Shown: piece by piece, positions 1-6,173 of the stretch | Layout: each line of letters starts with the position of its first letter | How positions within the stretch are numbered: the stretch's first letter is position 1 | Origin: Thiosocius sp049669185 | GTDB lineage: Bacteria; Pseudomonadota; Gammaproteobacteria; Chromatiales; Chromatiaceae | Assembly (NCBI GenBank): GCA_049669185.1 | Contig: JBATKF010000445.1 | Coordinates: forward strand, 1 to 7,676 | DNA length: 7,676 nt | Reading direction: 5' to 3' | Translations under genes and position numbers: made by a program | The notes under the pieces: generated by a model | The model's input: the letters and a program-made list of their open reading frames with translations, nothing else | What the model was told of the DNA's origin: nothing | Database searches by the model: none

Positions 1-251
1 CTGCTAAGAAGAAGGCAGCACCGAAGAGAAAAGTCGCTGCTAAGAAGAAGGCAGCACCGAAGAGAAAAGTCGCTGCTAAGAAGAAGGCAGCACCGAAGAG
101 AAAAGTCGCTGCGAAGAAGAAGGCAGCACCGAAGAGAAAAGTCGCTGCTAAGAAGAAGGCAGCACCGAAGAGAAAAGTCGCTGCTAAAAAGAAGGCAGCA
201 CCGAAGAGAAAAGTCGCTGCTAAAAAGAAGGCAGCACCGAAGAGAAAGGTG
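1..251 (+). repeat. Seven tandem 36-bp coding repeats (12-residue unit)
   Basis: Units begin at 36, 72, 108, 144, 180 and 216; a first unit lacking one base starts at the window edge. All seven encode AAKKKAAPKRKV. They differ only at silent positions: GCG for GCT at 111-113, AAA for AAG early in the units starting at 180 and 216, and AAG/GTG at the end of the last unit. Such near-identity at the DNA level indicates recent expansion or homogenisation by slippage or recombination, so copy number probably varies between strains. More units may lie left of the window. Confidence 0.95.
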
Positions 252-293
252 GCAGCGAGGCCCCGCAAGGTCACGCCGCGCAAGAAACGCTGA
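1..293 (+). CDS. Histone H1-like Lys/Ala-rich DNA-binding protein, C-terminal part (5' end outside window)
   Basis: The reading frame is open from the left edge (codons start at base 3) to TGA at 291-293. It encodes seven copies of AAKKKAAPKRKV followed by a basic end, AARPRKVTPRKKR. Nearly all residues are Ala, Lys, Arg, Pro or Val, which is the make-up of bacterial H1-like nucleoid proteins and AlgP-type tails. Such tails are unstructured polycations that bind DNA or RNA. The N-terminal domain lies outside the window, so the subfamily cannot be decided. The PKRKV segment resembles a eukaryotic nuclear localisation signal, but in a bacterial H1-like tail it is more simply read as DNA-binding charge. 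A strong terminator begins 23 bases after the stop. The frame and composition are certain; the name is family-level only. Confidence 0.85.
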   Translation, partial: AKKKAAPKRKVAAKKKAAPKRKVAAKKKAAPKRKVAAKKKAAPKRKVAAKKKAAPKRKVAAKKKAAPKRKVAAKKKAAPKRKVAARPRKVTPRKKR

Positions 294-315
294 TTCGGCA
301 GTAGCTGAGATCACT

Positions 316-341
316 AGCCCGGCCGGGTGGCCGGGCTTTTT
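316..341 (+). terminator. Rho-independent terminator of the H1-like gene
   Basis: A perfect 9-bp stem (AGCCCGGCC, 316-324, with GGCCGGGCT, 329-337) closes a GGGT loop and runs into five T residues (337-341). It sits 23 bases after the H1-like stop codon. On the minus strand the hairpin is not followed by a T run, so it appears to work in one direction only and would not end ilvA transcription. Confidence 0.9.
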
Positions 342-398
342 GCGTGTTTTGGCGCACAGGCCGGTGGCAGCCGGCCGATGTGGCGTCACAACTCGCCC

Positions 399-570
399 GC
401 TTATCTCACCAACTTTCTGCTGCGGACGCCGTTTTGCTCGTTGTGACGAGGCGTACTCGTTACGGCCGCTTTTTCACCTAGTGTCGGCTACGCCGGCACC
501 GTCTTTCACTGCGTGCACCCCATCGCAGCGGCATCTCGCCGCCCTCGCAACGAAACCCGGTGAGATAAAC
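399..570. repeat. MITE-like segment bounded by inverted GYTTATCTCACC ends
   Basis: The left end GCTTATCTCACC (399-410) and the right end GGTGAGATAAAC (559-570) are inverted copies matching at 11 of 12 positions. A TTTC block follows three bases further in on both sides, then looser similarity. The 172-bp interior has no convincing coding frame; it contains a small hairpin (CTCGT/ACGAG near 428-441). The element ends 3 bases before the ilvA stop codon and fills most of the gap between the H1-like terminator and ilvA. No clear target-site duplication is visible. It could be a small non-autonomous mobile element, a REP-like intergenic repeat, or a folded 3' structure for ilvA. The rest of the 294-573 gap holds only the terminator and a GC hairpin (359-364/371-376). 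Confidence 0.45.
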
Positions 571-573
571 GCG

Positions 574-2094
574 CTAGCCGCCTTTGGCGAAAATGCGGTA
601 GGCGGGATTTTCGGTCTCTTCGCTATAGCGGTAGCCGCTGCTGTGCATATAGCTGCGAAACTCACGCACCGCCTTGCGATCAAGCTGCATGCCGACCAGG
701 ACACGTCCGTAGGCGGCACCGTGGTTGCGGTAATGGAACAGGCTGATGTTCCAGCCACCTGAAAGACCCTTCAGAAAGTCCAGCAAGGCCCCGGGGCGCT
801 CCGGAAACTCGAAACGAAACAGCTTTTCGTCGCGCGCCTGTGGTGCACGGCCGCCGACCATATAGCGGATGTGCAGCTTGGCCGTTTCGTTATCGGTCAG
901 ATCGACCACCTTGAAACCTTTGCCGACCAGGTGTTCCTCGATCGCCGCCCGCTCGGTGTTTCCATTACGCAGTTCGACACCACAGAACACCTGGGCATCC
1001 TGCTGATCGGAAAAGCGATAGTTGAACTCGGTGATGCTGCGCCGCCCCAGCGCACGACAGAACGCCAGGAAGCTGCCCGGCTTTTCCGGGATCTGCACCG
1101 CAAATAGCGCCTCGCGCTGTTCGCCGACCTCGGCGCGCTCGGCGATATGGCGCAGGCGATCGAAGTTGACGTTGGCACCGCTCAGTATGCCGACCAGGGT
1201 CTGGCCTTTCGCGTCTTCGCGCGCCACATACTTCTTGATGCCCGCAATCGCCAGCGCCCCGGCCGGCTCAGCGACACTGCGGGTGTCATCAAAGACGTCC
1301 TTGATTGCCGCGCAGATCTCGTCCGTGTTGACCAGGATCACCTCGTCCACGGTCCTGCGCGCGACCTTGAAGGTCTCCTTGCCGATCTGCTTGACCGCCA
1401 CACCGTCGGCAAACAGGCCGACCTGCGGGAGTATCACGCGTCGTCCGGCCGCCAGCGCACGCTCGAGCGTCGGTGAATCTTCCGGCTCCACGCCGATCAC
1501 TCTGGTCTCTGGACGGATGTGCTTGATGTAGGCGGCGACTCCGGCGACCAGACCACCGCCCCCGACCGGAACGAAGACCGCATCGATCGGGTCGGCATGC
1601 TGTCGCAGGATCTCCATGCCGATGGTGCCCTGCCCCGCGATCACATCGGGATCGTCAAAGGGGTGGATAAAAGTCAGCCCCTTGTCGTTTGCCAGCTGCG
1701 TCGCATAGGCACAGGCGTCGTCATAGGAATCTCCGTGAAGCACCGCCTTGCCGCCGAGTCGGCGCACGGTCTCCACCTTGATCCCCGGCGTGGTCACCGG
1801 CATGACGATCGTGGTGGCAACGCCGAGCCGCTGACCGGCCAGCGCCACCCCCTGCGCGTGGTTGCCTGCGGACGCAGCCACGACACCCGCGGACCGCTGC
1901 GTCTTGGGGAGATGAAATATCTTGTTGTAGGCACCGCGCAGCTTGAACGAAAAGATCTGTTGTTCATCTTCTCGCTTGAGCAATACATCGTTTCCGGTGC
2001 GCGCCGACAGGCGCACCGCGCGCTGTAAAGACGATTCGATCGCGACGTCGTAAACGCGCGCGCGCAGGATCTGTTCTACGTAATTCATGCCCAT
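574..2094 (-). CDS. ilvA: Threonine ammonia-lyase, biosynthetic (threonine deaminase)
   Basis: IlvA is a PLP-dependent cytosolic enzyme that converts L-threonine to 2-oxobutanoate and ammonia, the committed step of isoleucine synthesis. The 506-residue product matches the long biosynthetic form (E. coli 514). The catalytic domain covers roughly residues 10-320: Schiff-base lysine K51 in SFKLRGAY, SAGNHAQG at 75-82, the PLP-phosphate loop GGGGL at 178-182, and LSGANVNF at 304-311. Two ACT-like regulatory domains follow (about 327-402 and 424-500), with EFNYRF and NISLFHYRNHG conserved; in this family they sense isoleucine and valine. The start is uncertain: ATG at 2094 or the in-frame ATG two codons later at 2088. 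Neither has a strong Shine-Dalgarno sequence. It diverges from rpiA and seems monocistronic. The TAG stop abuts an inverted-repeat element rather than a classical terminator. Confidence 0.97.
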   Translation of the reverse strand: MGMNYVEQILRARVYDVAIESSLQRAVRLSARTGNDVLLKREDEQQIFSFKLRGAYNKIFHLPKTQRSAGVVAASAGNHAQGVALAGQRLGVATTIVMPVTTPGIKVETVRRLGGKAVLHGDSYDDACAYATQLANDKGLTFIHPFDDPDVIAGQGTIGMEILRQHADPIDAVFVPVGGGGLVAGVAAYIKHIRPETRVIGVEPEDSPTLERALAAGRRVILPQVGLFADGVAVKQIGKETFKVARRTVDEVILVNTDEICAAIKDVFDDTRSVAEPAGALAIAGIKKYVAREDAKGQTLVGILSGANVNFDRLRHIAERAEVGEQREALFAVQIPEKPGSFLAFCRALGRRSITEFNYRFSDQQDAQVFCGVELRNGNTERAAIEEHLVGKGFKVVDLTDNETAKLHIRYMVGGRAPQARDEKLFRFEFPERPGALLDFLKGLSGGWNISLFHYRNHGAAYGRVLVGMQLDRKAVREFRSYMHSSGYRYSEETENPAYRIFAKGG

Positions 2095-2489
2095 GCTTCA
2101 GCGTCGAGTGAATGATTCTGTGCGCGCAATGTTCAAGACGGAAATTCTGAGGCCTATGACCTTCACCCGGCCAGGTAGGCTGCGATAAGCACAACGCATC
2201 GCACGGTCGCGGACTGGGGGCGCTCCTTTTCTTCGAATATGCCCAGGCCAACGCCAGCCTCCGTCTGCTTCGCATTGCGAATAGCGCGTCGGGGACCCAA
2301 GTGTACGGCAGCGAGCAGATTCGTGCTGGCATGCCGACGGGCGTGTGTCCCGGTCGGTGCAAGGTATCGAGCACAACACAATCATACCCGCTGCGGCGAA
2401 TGAAACAGTGGTGGCGGGTATTCGTTGGGTGATAACGTCTGCCACCGGAAGGCGCCGATCGGACTGGGTCGGCACCAGGGAGCGTAGAT
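2095..2489. other. Divergent ilvA/rpiA intergenic region
   Basis: These 395 bases must hold the promoters of both flanking genes. No convincing protein is seen; open frames here have atypical composition and look like shadows. A perfect 8-bp inverted repeat, ATACCCGC (2384-2391) and GCGGGTAT (2414-2421), with centres 30 bp apart, could be an operator or hairpin. It overlaps a TATGAT on the minus strand that resembles a -10 box, but no good -35 accompanies it. A second imperfect hairpin lies at 2334-2357. No threonine- or isoleucine-rich leader peptide was found upstream of ilvA. The rpiA ribosome binding site AGGGAG is at 2477-2482. Confidence 0.4.
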
Positions 2490-3149
2490 ATGAACGCAGG
2501 CGAATTGAAACGACAGGCGGCCGAGGCGGCCATCGAATTGCTTCCCGACGGCGGCATCATCGGGGTGGGCACCGGCTCGACCGTAAACCACTTCATCGAC
2601 GCCTTCGCCAAGGTCAAGGGGCGTTTCGACGGTGCTGTCTCCAGCTCAGAGGCCTCGACCGAACGCATGCAGACACTCGGCATCCAGGTACTGGATCTGA
2701 ATGCCACCGGCGGGCTCGAGGTCTACGTCGACGGCGCCGACGAGGCCAATCGGCAGCTGCACTTGATCAAGGGAGGCGGCGGCGCGCTGACGCGCGAGAA
2801 GATCGTCGCGGCGGCGAGCGAACAATTCATCTGTATCGCCGACGAGACCAAATTGGTCGATGTGCTCGGCCGGTTTCCGCTGCCGGTCGAGGTCATCCCG
2901 ATGGCGCGCAGCTATGTCGCACGCGAGCTGGTCGCGCTCGGCGGCAGCCCGGTGTGGCGCGAAGGCTTTGTCACCGACAACGGCAACCTGATCCTGGATG
3001 TCCATGGCCTGGAGATCCTGGAACCGATGAGGCTCGAGACCGCGATCAATCAGATCGCCGGCGTGGTCACGGTCGGCATCTTCGCCCACCGTCCGGCGGA
3101 TGTGCTGATACTCGGGACGGCGGACGGGCCACGGGTGATGAGGCCCTAG
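2490..3149 (+). CDS. rpiA: Ribose-5-phosphate isomerase A
   Basis: RpiA interconverts ribose 5-phosphate and ribulose 5-phosphate in the cytosolic non-oxidative pentose phosphate pathway; in autotrophs it also serves the Calvin cycle. The product has 219 residues, the same length as E. coli RpiA, and key residues keep the E. coli numbering. These are the phosphate loop GTGST (27-31), D81 and D84 in VDGADE, K94 in LIKGGGG, and the catalytic base E103 in TREK. ICIAD and PLPVEVIPMAR are also conserved. The ATG at 2490 is preceded by AGGGAG seven bases upstream, a good start. It diverges from ilvA and converges with the truncated porin gene only 17 bases away. No terminator is visible between them, so the two transcripts may overlap. 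Confidence 0.97.
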   Translation: MNAGELKRQAAEAAIELLPDGGIIGVGTGSTVNHFIDAFAKVKGRFDGAVSSSEASTERMQTLGIQVLDLNATGGLEVYVDGADEANRQLHLIKGGGGALTREKIVAAASEQFICIADETKLVDVLGRFPLPVEVIPMARSYVARELVALGGSPVWREGFVTDNGNLILDVHGLEILEPMRLETAINQIAGVVTVGIFAHRPADVLILGTADGPRVMRP

Positions 3150-3152
3150 CCT

Positions 3153-3164
3153 GCTTATCTCACC
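3153..3164 (+). repeat. Solo GCTTATCTCACC motif after the rpiA stop
   Basis: This 12-mer is identical to the left end of the element at 399-570. With one mismatch, the identity extends to 15 bases (3150-3164 against 396-410). It sits in the 17-base gap between the rpiA and porin stop codons. No matching inverted copy is found nearby. Confidence 0.5.
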
Positions 3165-3166
3165 GA

Positions 3167-4018
3167 TCAGAAGTTGTGGATCATACCCAAGGAGAAGATG
3201 CTGTCGGTCTCCTCACCGCCGACACTCTTATCGGTTTTCGCGGACGAATAGGCCGCGTAGACCTTGGTTCGCTTGCTGAACGCGTGGTCGCCGCCGAGAC
3301 CCCAGCCCCAGGAGCTGCGCTCGTTGCCGACGGTCTCGGAATTGTAGTTGGAGTAGGAGTAGAGGGCGTTGATGGTGCTGTTGCCGAATCTCGCCTGACC
3401 GGTTATCGCAAAGGCGTTGTACTCGCCGCCAGCATCGAACTGGTAGTTGTCGGTGTACTCGAAGGCGCCACCGAGCTTGAACTGATCCGCGAAGGTATAG
3501 CTCGCATTGGCCTGGGCCACGTTCTGGCGGATTGCCGGGGTGGTGGCCGTTGTCTTCGCTAAGTTCGCGGCGTCACTGTCATAGCTGGAATAACCCAGGC
3601 TGGCCTCCAGACCGCCGCCTTGATACATACCGCCCACGGACCAGTGGTCGGCGATGCCGGTGCGGCCGTCCTGCGCGCCGTCTTTGTCTTCACCCGGGAT
3701 GGTCGTGCCGAGAAAGCTGAAACCGCTGAGGTCAGGCGACTTGTAGACCATGGCGTCGCTGGCGCGGTATTCACTGATGACACCCGCCGGGGCGAGGGGG
3801 TTGGGCGACCTGTCGGTCAGGCTGTTGTTGGTGTTCAGATCGAGGGCCGAGTCGCTGAGGTTCTCGACACCGGCGTCACTGAAGGCCGGCTTGGCCGGGG
3901 TGTCGGTCTGCCCCACACCGACCGAGCCGGGGAGATCCCCATCGAGGGTCGCGTCCGCATAGGCGCCAGATGCCGCGGAGGCAGTGGCGATCACAATGGC
4001 GATGATCCTGGTGTTCAC
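3167..4018 (-). CDS. Outer-membrane porin paralogue with an internal 78-residue deletion
   Basis: The 283-residue product is a paralogue of the porin encoded just upstream (362 residues). It keeps a signal peptide with predicted cleavage after AYA (about residue 21), the EYRASDAMVY and IPGE segments, and the C-terminal FSKRTKVYAAY...IFSLGMIHNF, ending in the Phe typical of outer-membrane barrels. Compared with its neighbour it jumps from GSV (31-33) to DTPAK (39-43), losing about 78 residues that carry the conserved SRVGIKGSEDLG and NTFVGFSGDWG strands. The loss is in frame and the remaining frame is open. The start is GTG where the neighbour has ATG, and the ribosome binding site is weaker. 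The protein may be a smaller barrel, non-functional, or a decaying duplicate; no frameshift or premature stop proves it a pseudogene. Confidence 0.8.
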   Translation of the reverse strand: MNTRIIAIVIATASAASGAYADATLDGDLPGSVGVGQTDTPAKPAFSDAGVENLSDSALDLNTNNSLTDRSPNPLAPAGVISEYRASDAMVYKSPDLSGFSFLGTTIPGEDKDGAQDGRTGIADHWSVGGMYQGGGLEASLGYSSYDSDAANLAKTTATTPAIRQNVAQANASYTFADQFKLGGAFEYTDNYQFDAGGEYNAFAITGQARFGNSTINALYSYSNYNSETVGNERSSWGWGLGGDHAFSKRTKVYAAYSSAKTDKSVGGEETDSIFSLGMIHNF

Positions 4019-4062
4019 GGAGGACCCTGGTATCTAAACTCGGATTGACGCACAGCTGACTT

Positions 4063-4091
4063 TTAATAATATAACCGTTCTTCGCGCTCAA
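4063..4091 (-). promoter_or_regulatory. Candidate promoter of the truncated porin gene
   Basis: On the minus strand, TTGAGC (-35, 4086-4091) lies 17 bp from TATTAA (-10, 4063-4068) in an otherwise AT-rich patch. Each hexamer matches the sigma-70 consensus at four of six positions. This leaves a leader of roughly 35-40 bases before the GTG start. An overlapping TATTAT is too close to the -35 box. It is a weak candidate. Confidence 0.4.
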
Positions 4092-4161
4092 AGCTGTGAC
4101 GGATGTCCACGCAATCTGGATGCCCGGCGGCTCAGCGGCGTCGCCGAGCGGGCGAGGGTAT

Positions 4162-4188
4162 AAAAAAACGGGGCCTTGCGGCCCCGTT
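4162..4188 (-). terminator. Rho-independent terminator of the full-length porin gene
   Basis: Read on the minus strand, AACGGGGCC pairs perfectly with GGCCCCGTT (plus positions 4180-4188 and 4167-4175) around a 4-base loop and is followed by a run of seven T residues (4162-4168). It lies 27 bases after the porin stop and separates it from the downstream porin copy, so the two porins are probably separate transcription units. Confidence 0.92.
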
Positions 4189-4214
4189 CGTCATCACAGG
4201 ATGCTGATCGCCGA

Positions 4215-5303
4215 TCAGAAGTTGTGGATCATACCCAGCGAGAAGATATCGTTGTCGTCATCGCTACCCTGATCCGGTTCGACGGTCGCAGACGCATAGG
4301 CCGCGTAGACCTTGGTGCGCTTGCTGAAGTTGTGCTCTAAGCCGACACCCCAGCCGTCCTTCTCGGCCCCGCGGGTGTCGTCTTTCGAGTTGTAGTTACT
4401 GTCGACATAGGCGAGGTTGATGGCATTGTTGCCGAACTTGTACTGGCCGGTCACCGCCCAAGCATTGTAATCGGATTTATCGTCCCAGACATAGTTGTCG
4501 GTGTATTCATAGCTACCACCGATCTTGAAACCACCGAAAGTGTAACTAGCACTGGCCTGTGCGACCTTCTGGTCGACGTCGCCGTCGCCCGAGGGGGAGT
4601 TGTTCGGGTCGCCACTGTTGTAATTCGCGTAGCCCAGGCTGGCCCTCAGACCGCCGCCCTTATAGATCGCACCGAACGAGTAGTGGTCGGCGATCCCGTC
4701 ACGCTTGTCTTCGACGTCTTTGTCGTCTTCGCCCGGGATGGCCGCGGCGAGGAAGGTGAAACCCGCGAAGTTCGGCGAAACATAGACGATGGTGTCGTTG
4801 GCGCGGTATTCGCTGATGACACCGAGCGGGGAGTTCGCCGACTGGCCGTTTAAGGCGTTTTTGCGGTTCAGGTTGTTGCCGCTGTTGAGATCGATTGCGG
4901 AGTCGCCGAGGTTTTCGACGCCGGCGCCGTAGAAGGCCACCTTGGCCGGGGTGTCGTGACGACCGATGAAGCCAGTACCCCAGTCGCCGGAGAAGCCGAC
5001 AAAGGTGTTACGCGAGGCGCCGCCGAGACCACTGCTCGGGTTGCCCTGACCGTCGCCACCGCCGTCGATATTGACGGACAGCTCGAGCTGATAGATCGCC
5101 TTCAGGCCGTCGCCCAGGTCTTCCGAGCCCTTGATGCCGACGCGCGAGGAGCGGCTGTTGACCTCCCAGTTGTCCTCGCGCTCGGAATCCGAGTCGATCA
5201 TATCGACGGAGCCGTGGAACTTGCCGTAGAGGGTCGCGTCGGCGTATGCGCCGGATGCCGCGAAGGCAGTCGCGATCGCGACGGCGATGACTTTTTTGTT
5301 CAT
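4215..5303 (-). CDS. General diffusion porin (Gram-negative, 16-strand type), full length
   Basis: This 362-residue outer-membrane porin would form a trimeric beta-barrel passing small hydrophilic solutes. The signal peptide MNKKVIAVAIATAFAASGAYA is followed by mature DATLYGKFHGSV, a classic first porin strand. The family signatures SRVGIKGSEDLGDGLKAIYQLE (53-74) and FVGFSGDWGTGFIGRHDTPAK (101-121) are intact. Many Asp/Glu-rich loops alternate with aromatic strands, and the chain ends in FSLGMIHNF with the C-terminal Phe used by the BAM assembly machinery. The ATG at 5303 is preceded by GGGAG nine bases upstream. A good promoter lies at 5355-5383 and a strong terminator follows the gene, so it is monocistronic. 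The substrate is unknown; the acidic loops suggest cation preference, but that is inference. Confidence 0.93.
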   Translation of the reverse strand: MNKKVIAVAIATAFAASGAYADATLYGKFHGSVDMIDSDSEREDNWEVNSRSSRVGIKGSEDLGDGLKAIYQLELSVNIDGGGDGQGNPSSGLGGASRNTFVGFSGDWGTGFIGRHDTPAKVAFYGAGVENLGDSAIDLNSGNNLNRKNALNGQSANSPLGVISEYRANDTIVYVSPNFAGFTFLAAAIPGEDDKDVEDKRDGIADHYSFGAIYKGGGLRASLGYANYNSGDPNNSPSGDGDVDQKVAQASASYTFGGFKIGGSYEYTDNYVWDDKSDYNAWAVTGQYKFGNNAINLAYVDSNYNSKDDTRGAEKDGWGVGLEHNFSKRTKVYAAYASATVEPDQGSDDDNDIFSLGMIHNF

Positions 5304-5354
5304 TGAGAACTCCCGTATTTCGAGTTGGTTTAAAAGAAAAGCTGTGCGTGAATT

Positions 5355-5383
5355 ATGTTAGTTGCTCGCGTGCGACAGCGCAA
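5355..5383 (-). promoter_or_regulatory. Predicted sigma-70 promoter of the full-length porin gene
   Basis: On the minus strand, TTGCGC (5378-5383) and TAACAT (5355-5360) are separated by exactly 17 bp. The same two hexamers at the same spacing are found upstream of rplM, which strengthens both calls. The leader to the porin ATG would be about 45 bases. Confidence 0.6.
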
Positions 5384-5644
5384 GGGATTTTTGTAAAAAC
5401 TACACAGATATCGGGCGAGTTGCAAAAAAAATACAAAGGCCGTAGCCGCAAGTGACTGAATTTCAAAATTATTGGTCAAAAGCAGCTACTTGCGATGACT
5501 TGCTAATGTCTTTTGAAATTTTATCGAGCGGCTCGTTTTGGACAGGGATCGGGGGCCGGACGGCGGGTGAGCAGACGGCGGGGCAGACGCCGTTGCCGCT
5601 GTTGCGTAATTGCCGCTCTCACTCGAGTATGGCCGAGCAGGGGT
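5384..5644. other. Spacer between porin promoter and tRNA gene; AT-richer, with inverted repeats
   Basis: No gene is seen. The half nearer the porin is much richer in A/T than the window average. It carries a perfect 10-bp inverted repeat, AATTTCAAAA (5459-5468) with TTTTGAAATT (5511-5520). Within and beside it are three copies of ACTTGC: 5488-5493, 5498-5503, and inverted at 5448-5453. These lie upstream of the porin promoter and may be regulator sites. The GC-rich half next to the tRNA shows no clear tRNA terminator. Confidence 0.4.
5459..5520. repeat. 10-bp perfect inverted repeat with 42-base spacer
   Basis: AATTTCAAAA at 5459-5468 is the exact reverse complement of 5511-5520. A shorter inner pair, AGCA (5481-5484) and TGCT (5501-5504), could extend a hairpin with internal loops. 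It is not followed by a T run on the minus strand, so it is not an ordinary terminator. Confidence 0.55.
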
Positions 5645-5720
5645 TGGCTGGGGCGGTAGGGATCGAACCTACAACCTACGGAGTCAGAGTCCGTCGCTCT
5701 GCCAATTGAGCTACGCCCCA
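5645..5720 (-). tRNA. tRNA-Gln, anticodon CUG
   Basis: The 76-base gene folds into a complete cloverleaf with encoded CCA. The acceptor stem is TGGGGCG/CGCCCCA, giving the weak U1-A72 pair typical of glutamine tRNAs. The D arm is GCTC-AATTGGCA-GAGC, the anticodon stem ACGGA/TCCGT, and the loop CTCTGAC. The variable loop has five bases, and the T arm is GTAGG-TTCGATC-CCTAC. The anticodon CTG (plus positions 5685-5687) reads CAG. Discriminator G73, U35, G36 and A37 agree with GlnRS identity, while base 38 is C where E. coli tRNA-Gln has U. It follows rpsI by 46 bases on the same strand, so it may be co-transcribed with rplM-rpsI. Confidence 0.95.
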
Positions 5721-5728
5721 ATGAGGGC

Positions 5729-5755
5729 CCGGTGAGGGAAAAGACTCTTCACCGG
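5729..5755 (-). other. Hairpin between rpsI and tRNA-Gln
   Basis: CCGGTGA (5729-5735) and TCACCGG (5749-5755) form a perfect 7-bp stem around a 13-base loop. The stem lies between the rpsI stop and the tRNA 5' end. No T run follows on the minus strand, so it is more likely an RNA processing or stability element than a terminator. Read-through into the tRNA is therefore plausible. Confidence 0.45.
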
Positions 5756-5766
5756 TCGCCGGCGTG

Positions 5767-6159
5767 TCAGCGCTTGGAGTACTGCGGACGCTTGCGGGCC
5801 TTGTGCAGACCGACCTTTTTACGCTCGACCGCGCGGGCGTCGCGGGTGAGGAACCCGGCGCGGCGCAACGCAGAGCGCATGCCGTCGTCGTATTCCACCA
5901 GCGCCCGCGCAATGCCGTGGCGAATGGCACCGGCCTGGCCGGTGGTCCCGCCGCCGGTGACGGTGACGTTGATGTCGACCTTATTCGCCATGTCGGTCAG
6001 CACCAGGGGTTGGCGCACGACCATTCGCGCGGTCTCGCGACCGAAAAACTTGTCCAACGGACGGCCGTTGACGGTAATAGCGCCGTTGCCGCTGTTCAGA
6101 AACACGCGTGCGGCAGAGGTCTTGCGACGGCCGGTGCCGTAATTCAACTGTTGTGCCAT
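5767..6159 (-). CDS. rpsI: 30S ribosomal protein S9
   Basis: S9 is a small-subunit head protein whose C-terminal tail reaches the P-site tRNA. The product has 130 residues, the same as E. coli S9. It carries the conserved YGTGRRKTSAARVF (7-20), FGRETARMVVRQPL (39-52), GGGTTGQAGAIRHGIARAL, the basic TRDARAVERKKVGL, and the terminal SKR that contacts tRNA. The ATG at 6159 lies 14 bases after the rplM stop. Its ribosome binding site GAGGA overlaps the rplM stop codon (CTC TGA GGA), which implies translational coupling. It forms the conserved rplM-rpsI operon, and a tRNA-Gln gene follows. Confidence 0.98.
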   Translation of the reverse strand: MAQQLNYGTGRRKTSAARVFLNSGNGAITVNGRPLDKFFGRETARMVVRQPLVLTDMANKVDINVTVTGGGTTGQAGAIRHGIARALVEYDDGMRSALRRAGFLTRDARAVERKKVGLHKARKRPQYSKR

Positions 6160-6173
6160 GGTGCGTTGCGTCC

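Noticed and set aside
1..251. 36-bp repeats resembling a CRISPR array by unit length
   Set aside because: There are no spacers; units are head-to-tail and encode an unbroken protein repeat.
340..762. Plus-strand frame over the repeat segment and the ilvA 3' end
   Set aside because: It begins inside the terminator T run and its second half is antisense to ilvA; no recognisable domain.
1964..2707. Long minus-strand frame spanning the ilvA/rpiA gap
   Set aside because: It overlaps the 5' ends of both ilvA and rpiA out of frame, and its composition looks like an antisense shadow of GC-rich DNA.
5418..5450. Possible terminator (T8 run on the minus strand) for the tRNA transcript
   Set aside because: The only preceding stem (GGC/GCC) is about 3 bp, too weak to call.
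5452..5709. Plus-strand 85-residue open frame ending in AVGIEPTTYGVRVRRSAN
   Set aside because: Its end is the antisense reading of the tRNA-Gln gene, a well-known spurious ORF type; no ribosome binding site and no family similarity.
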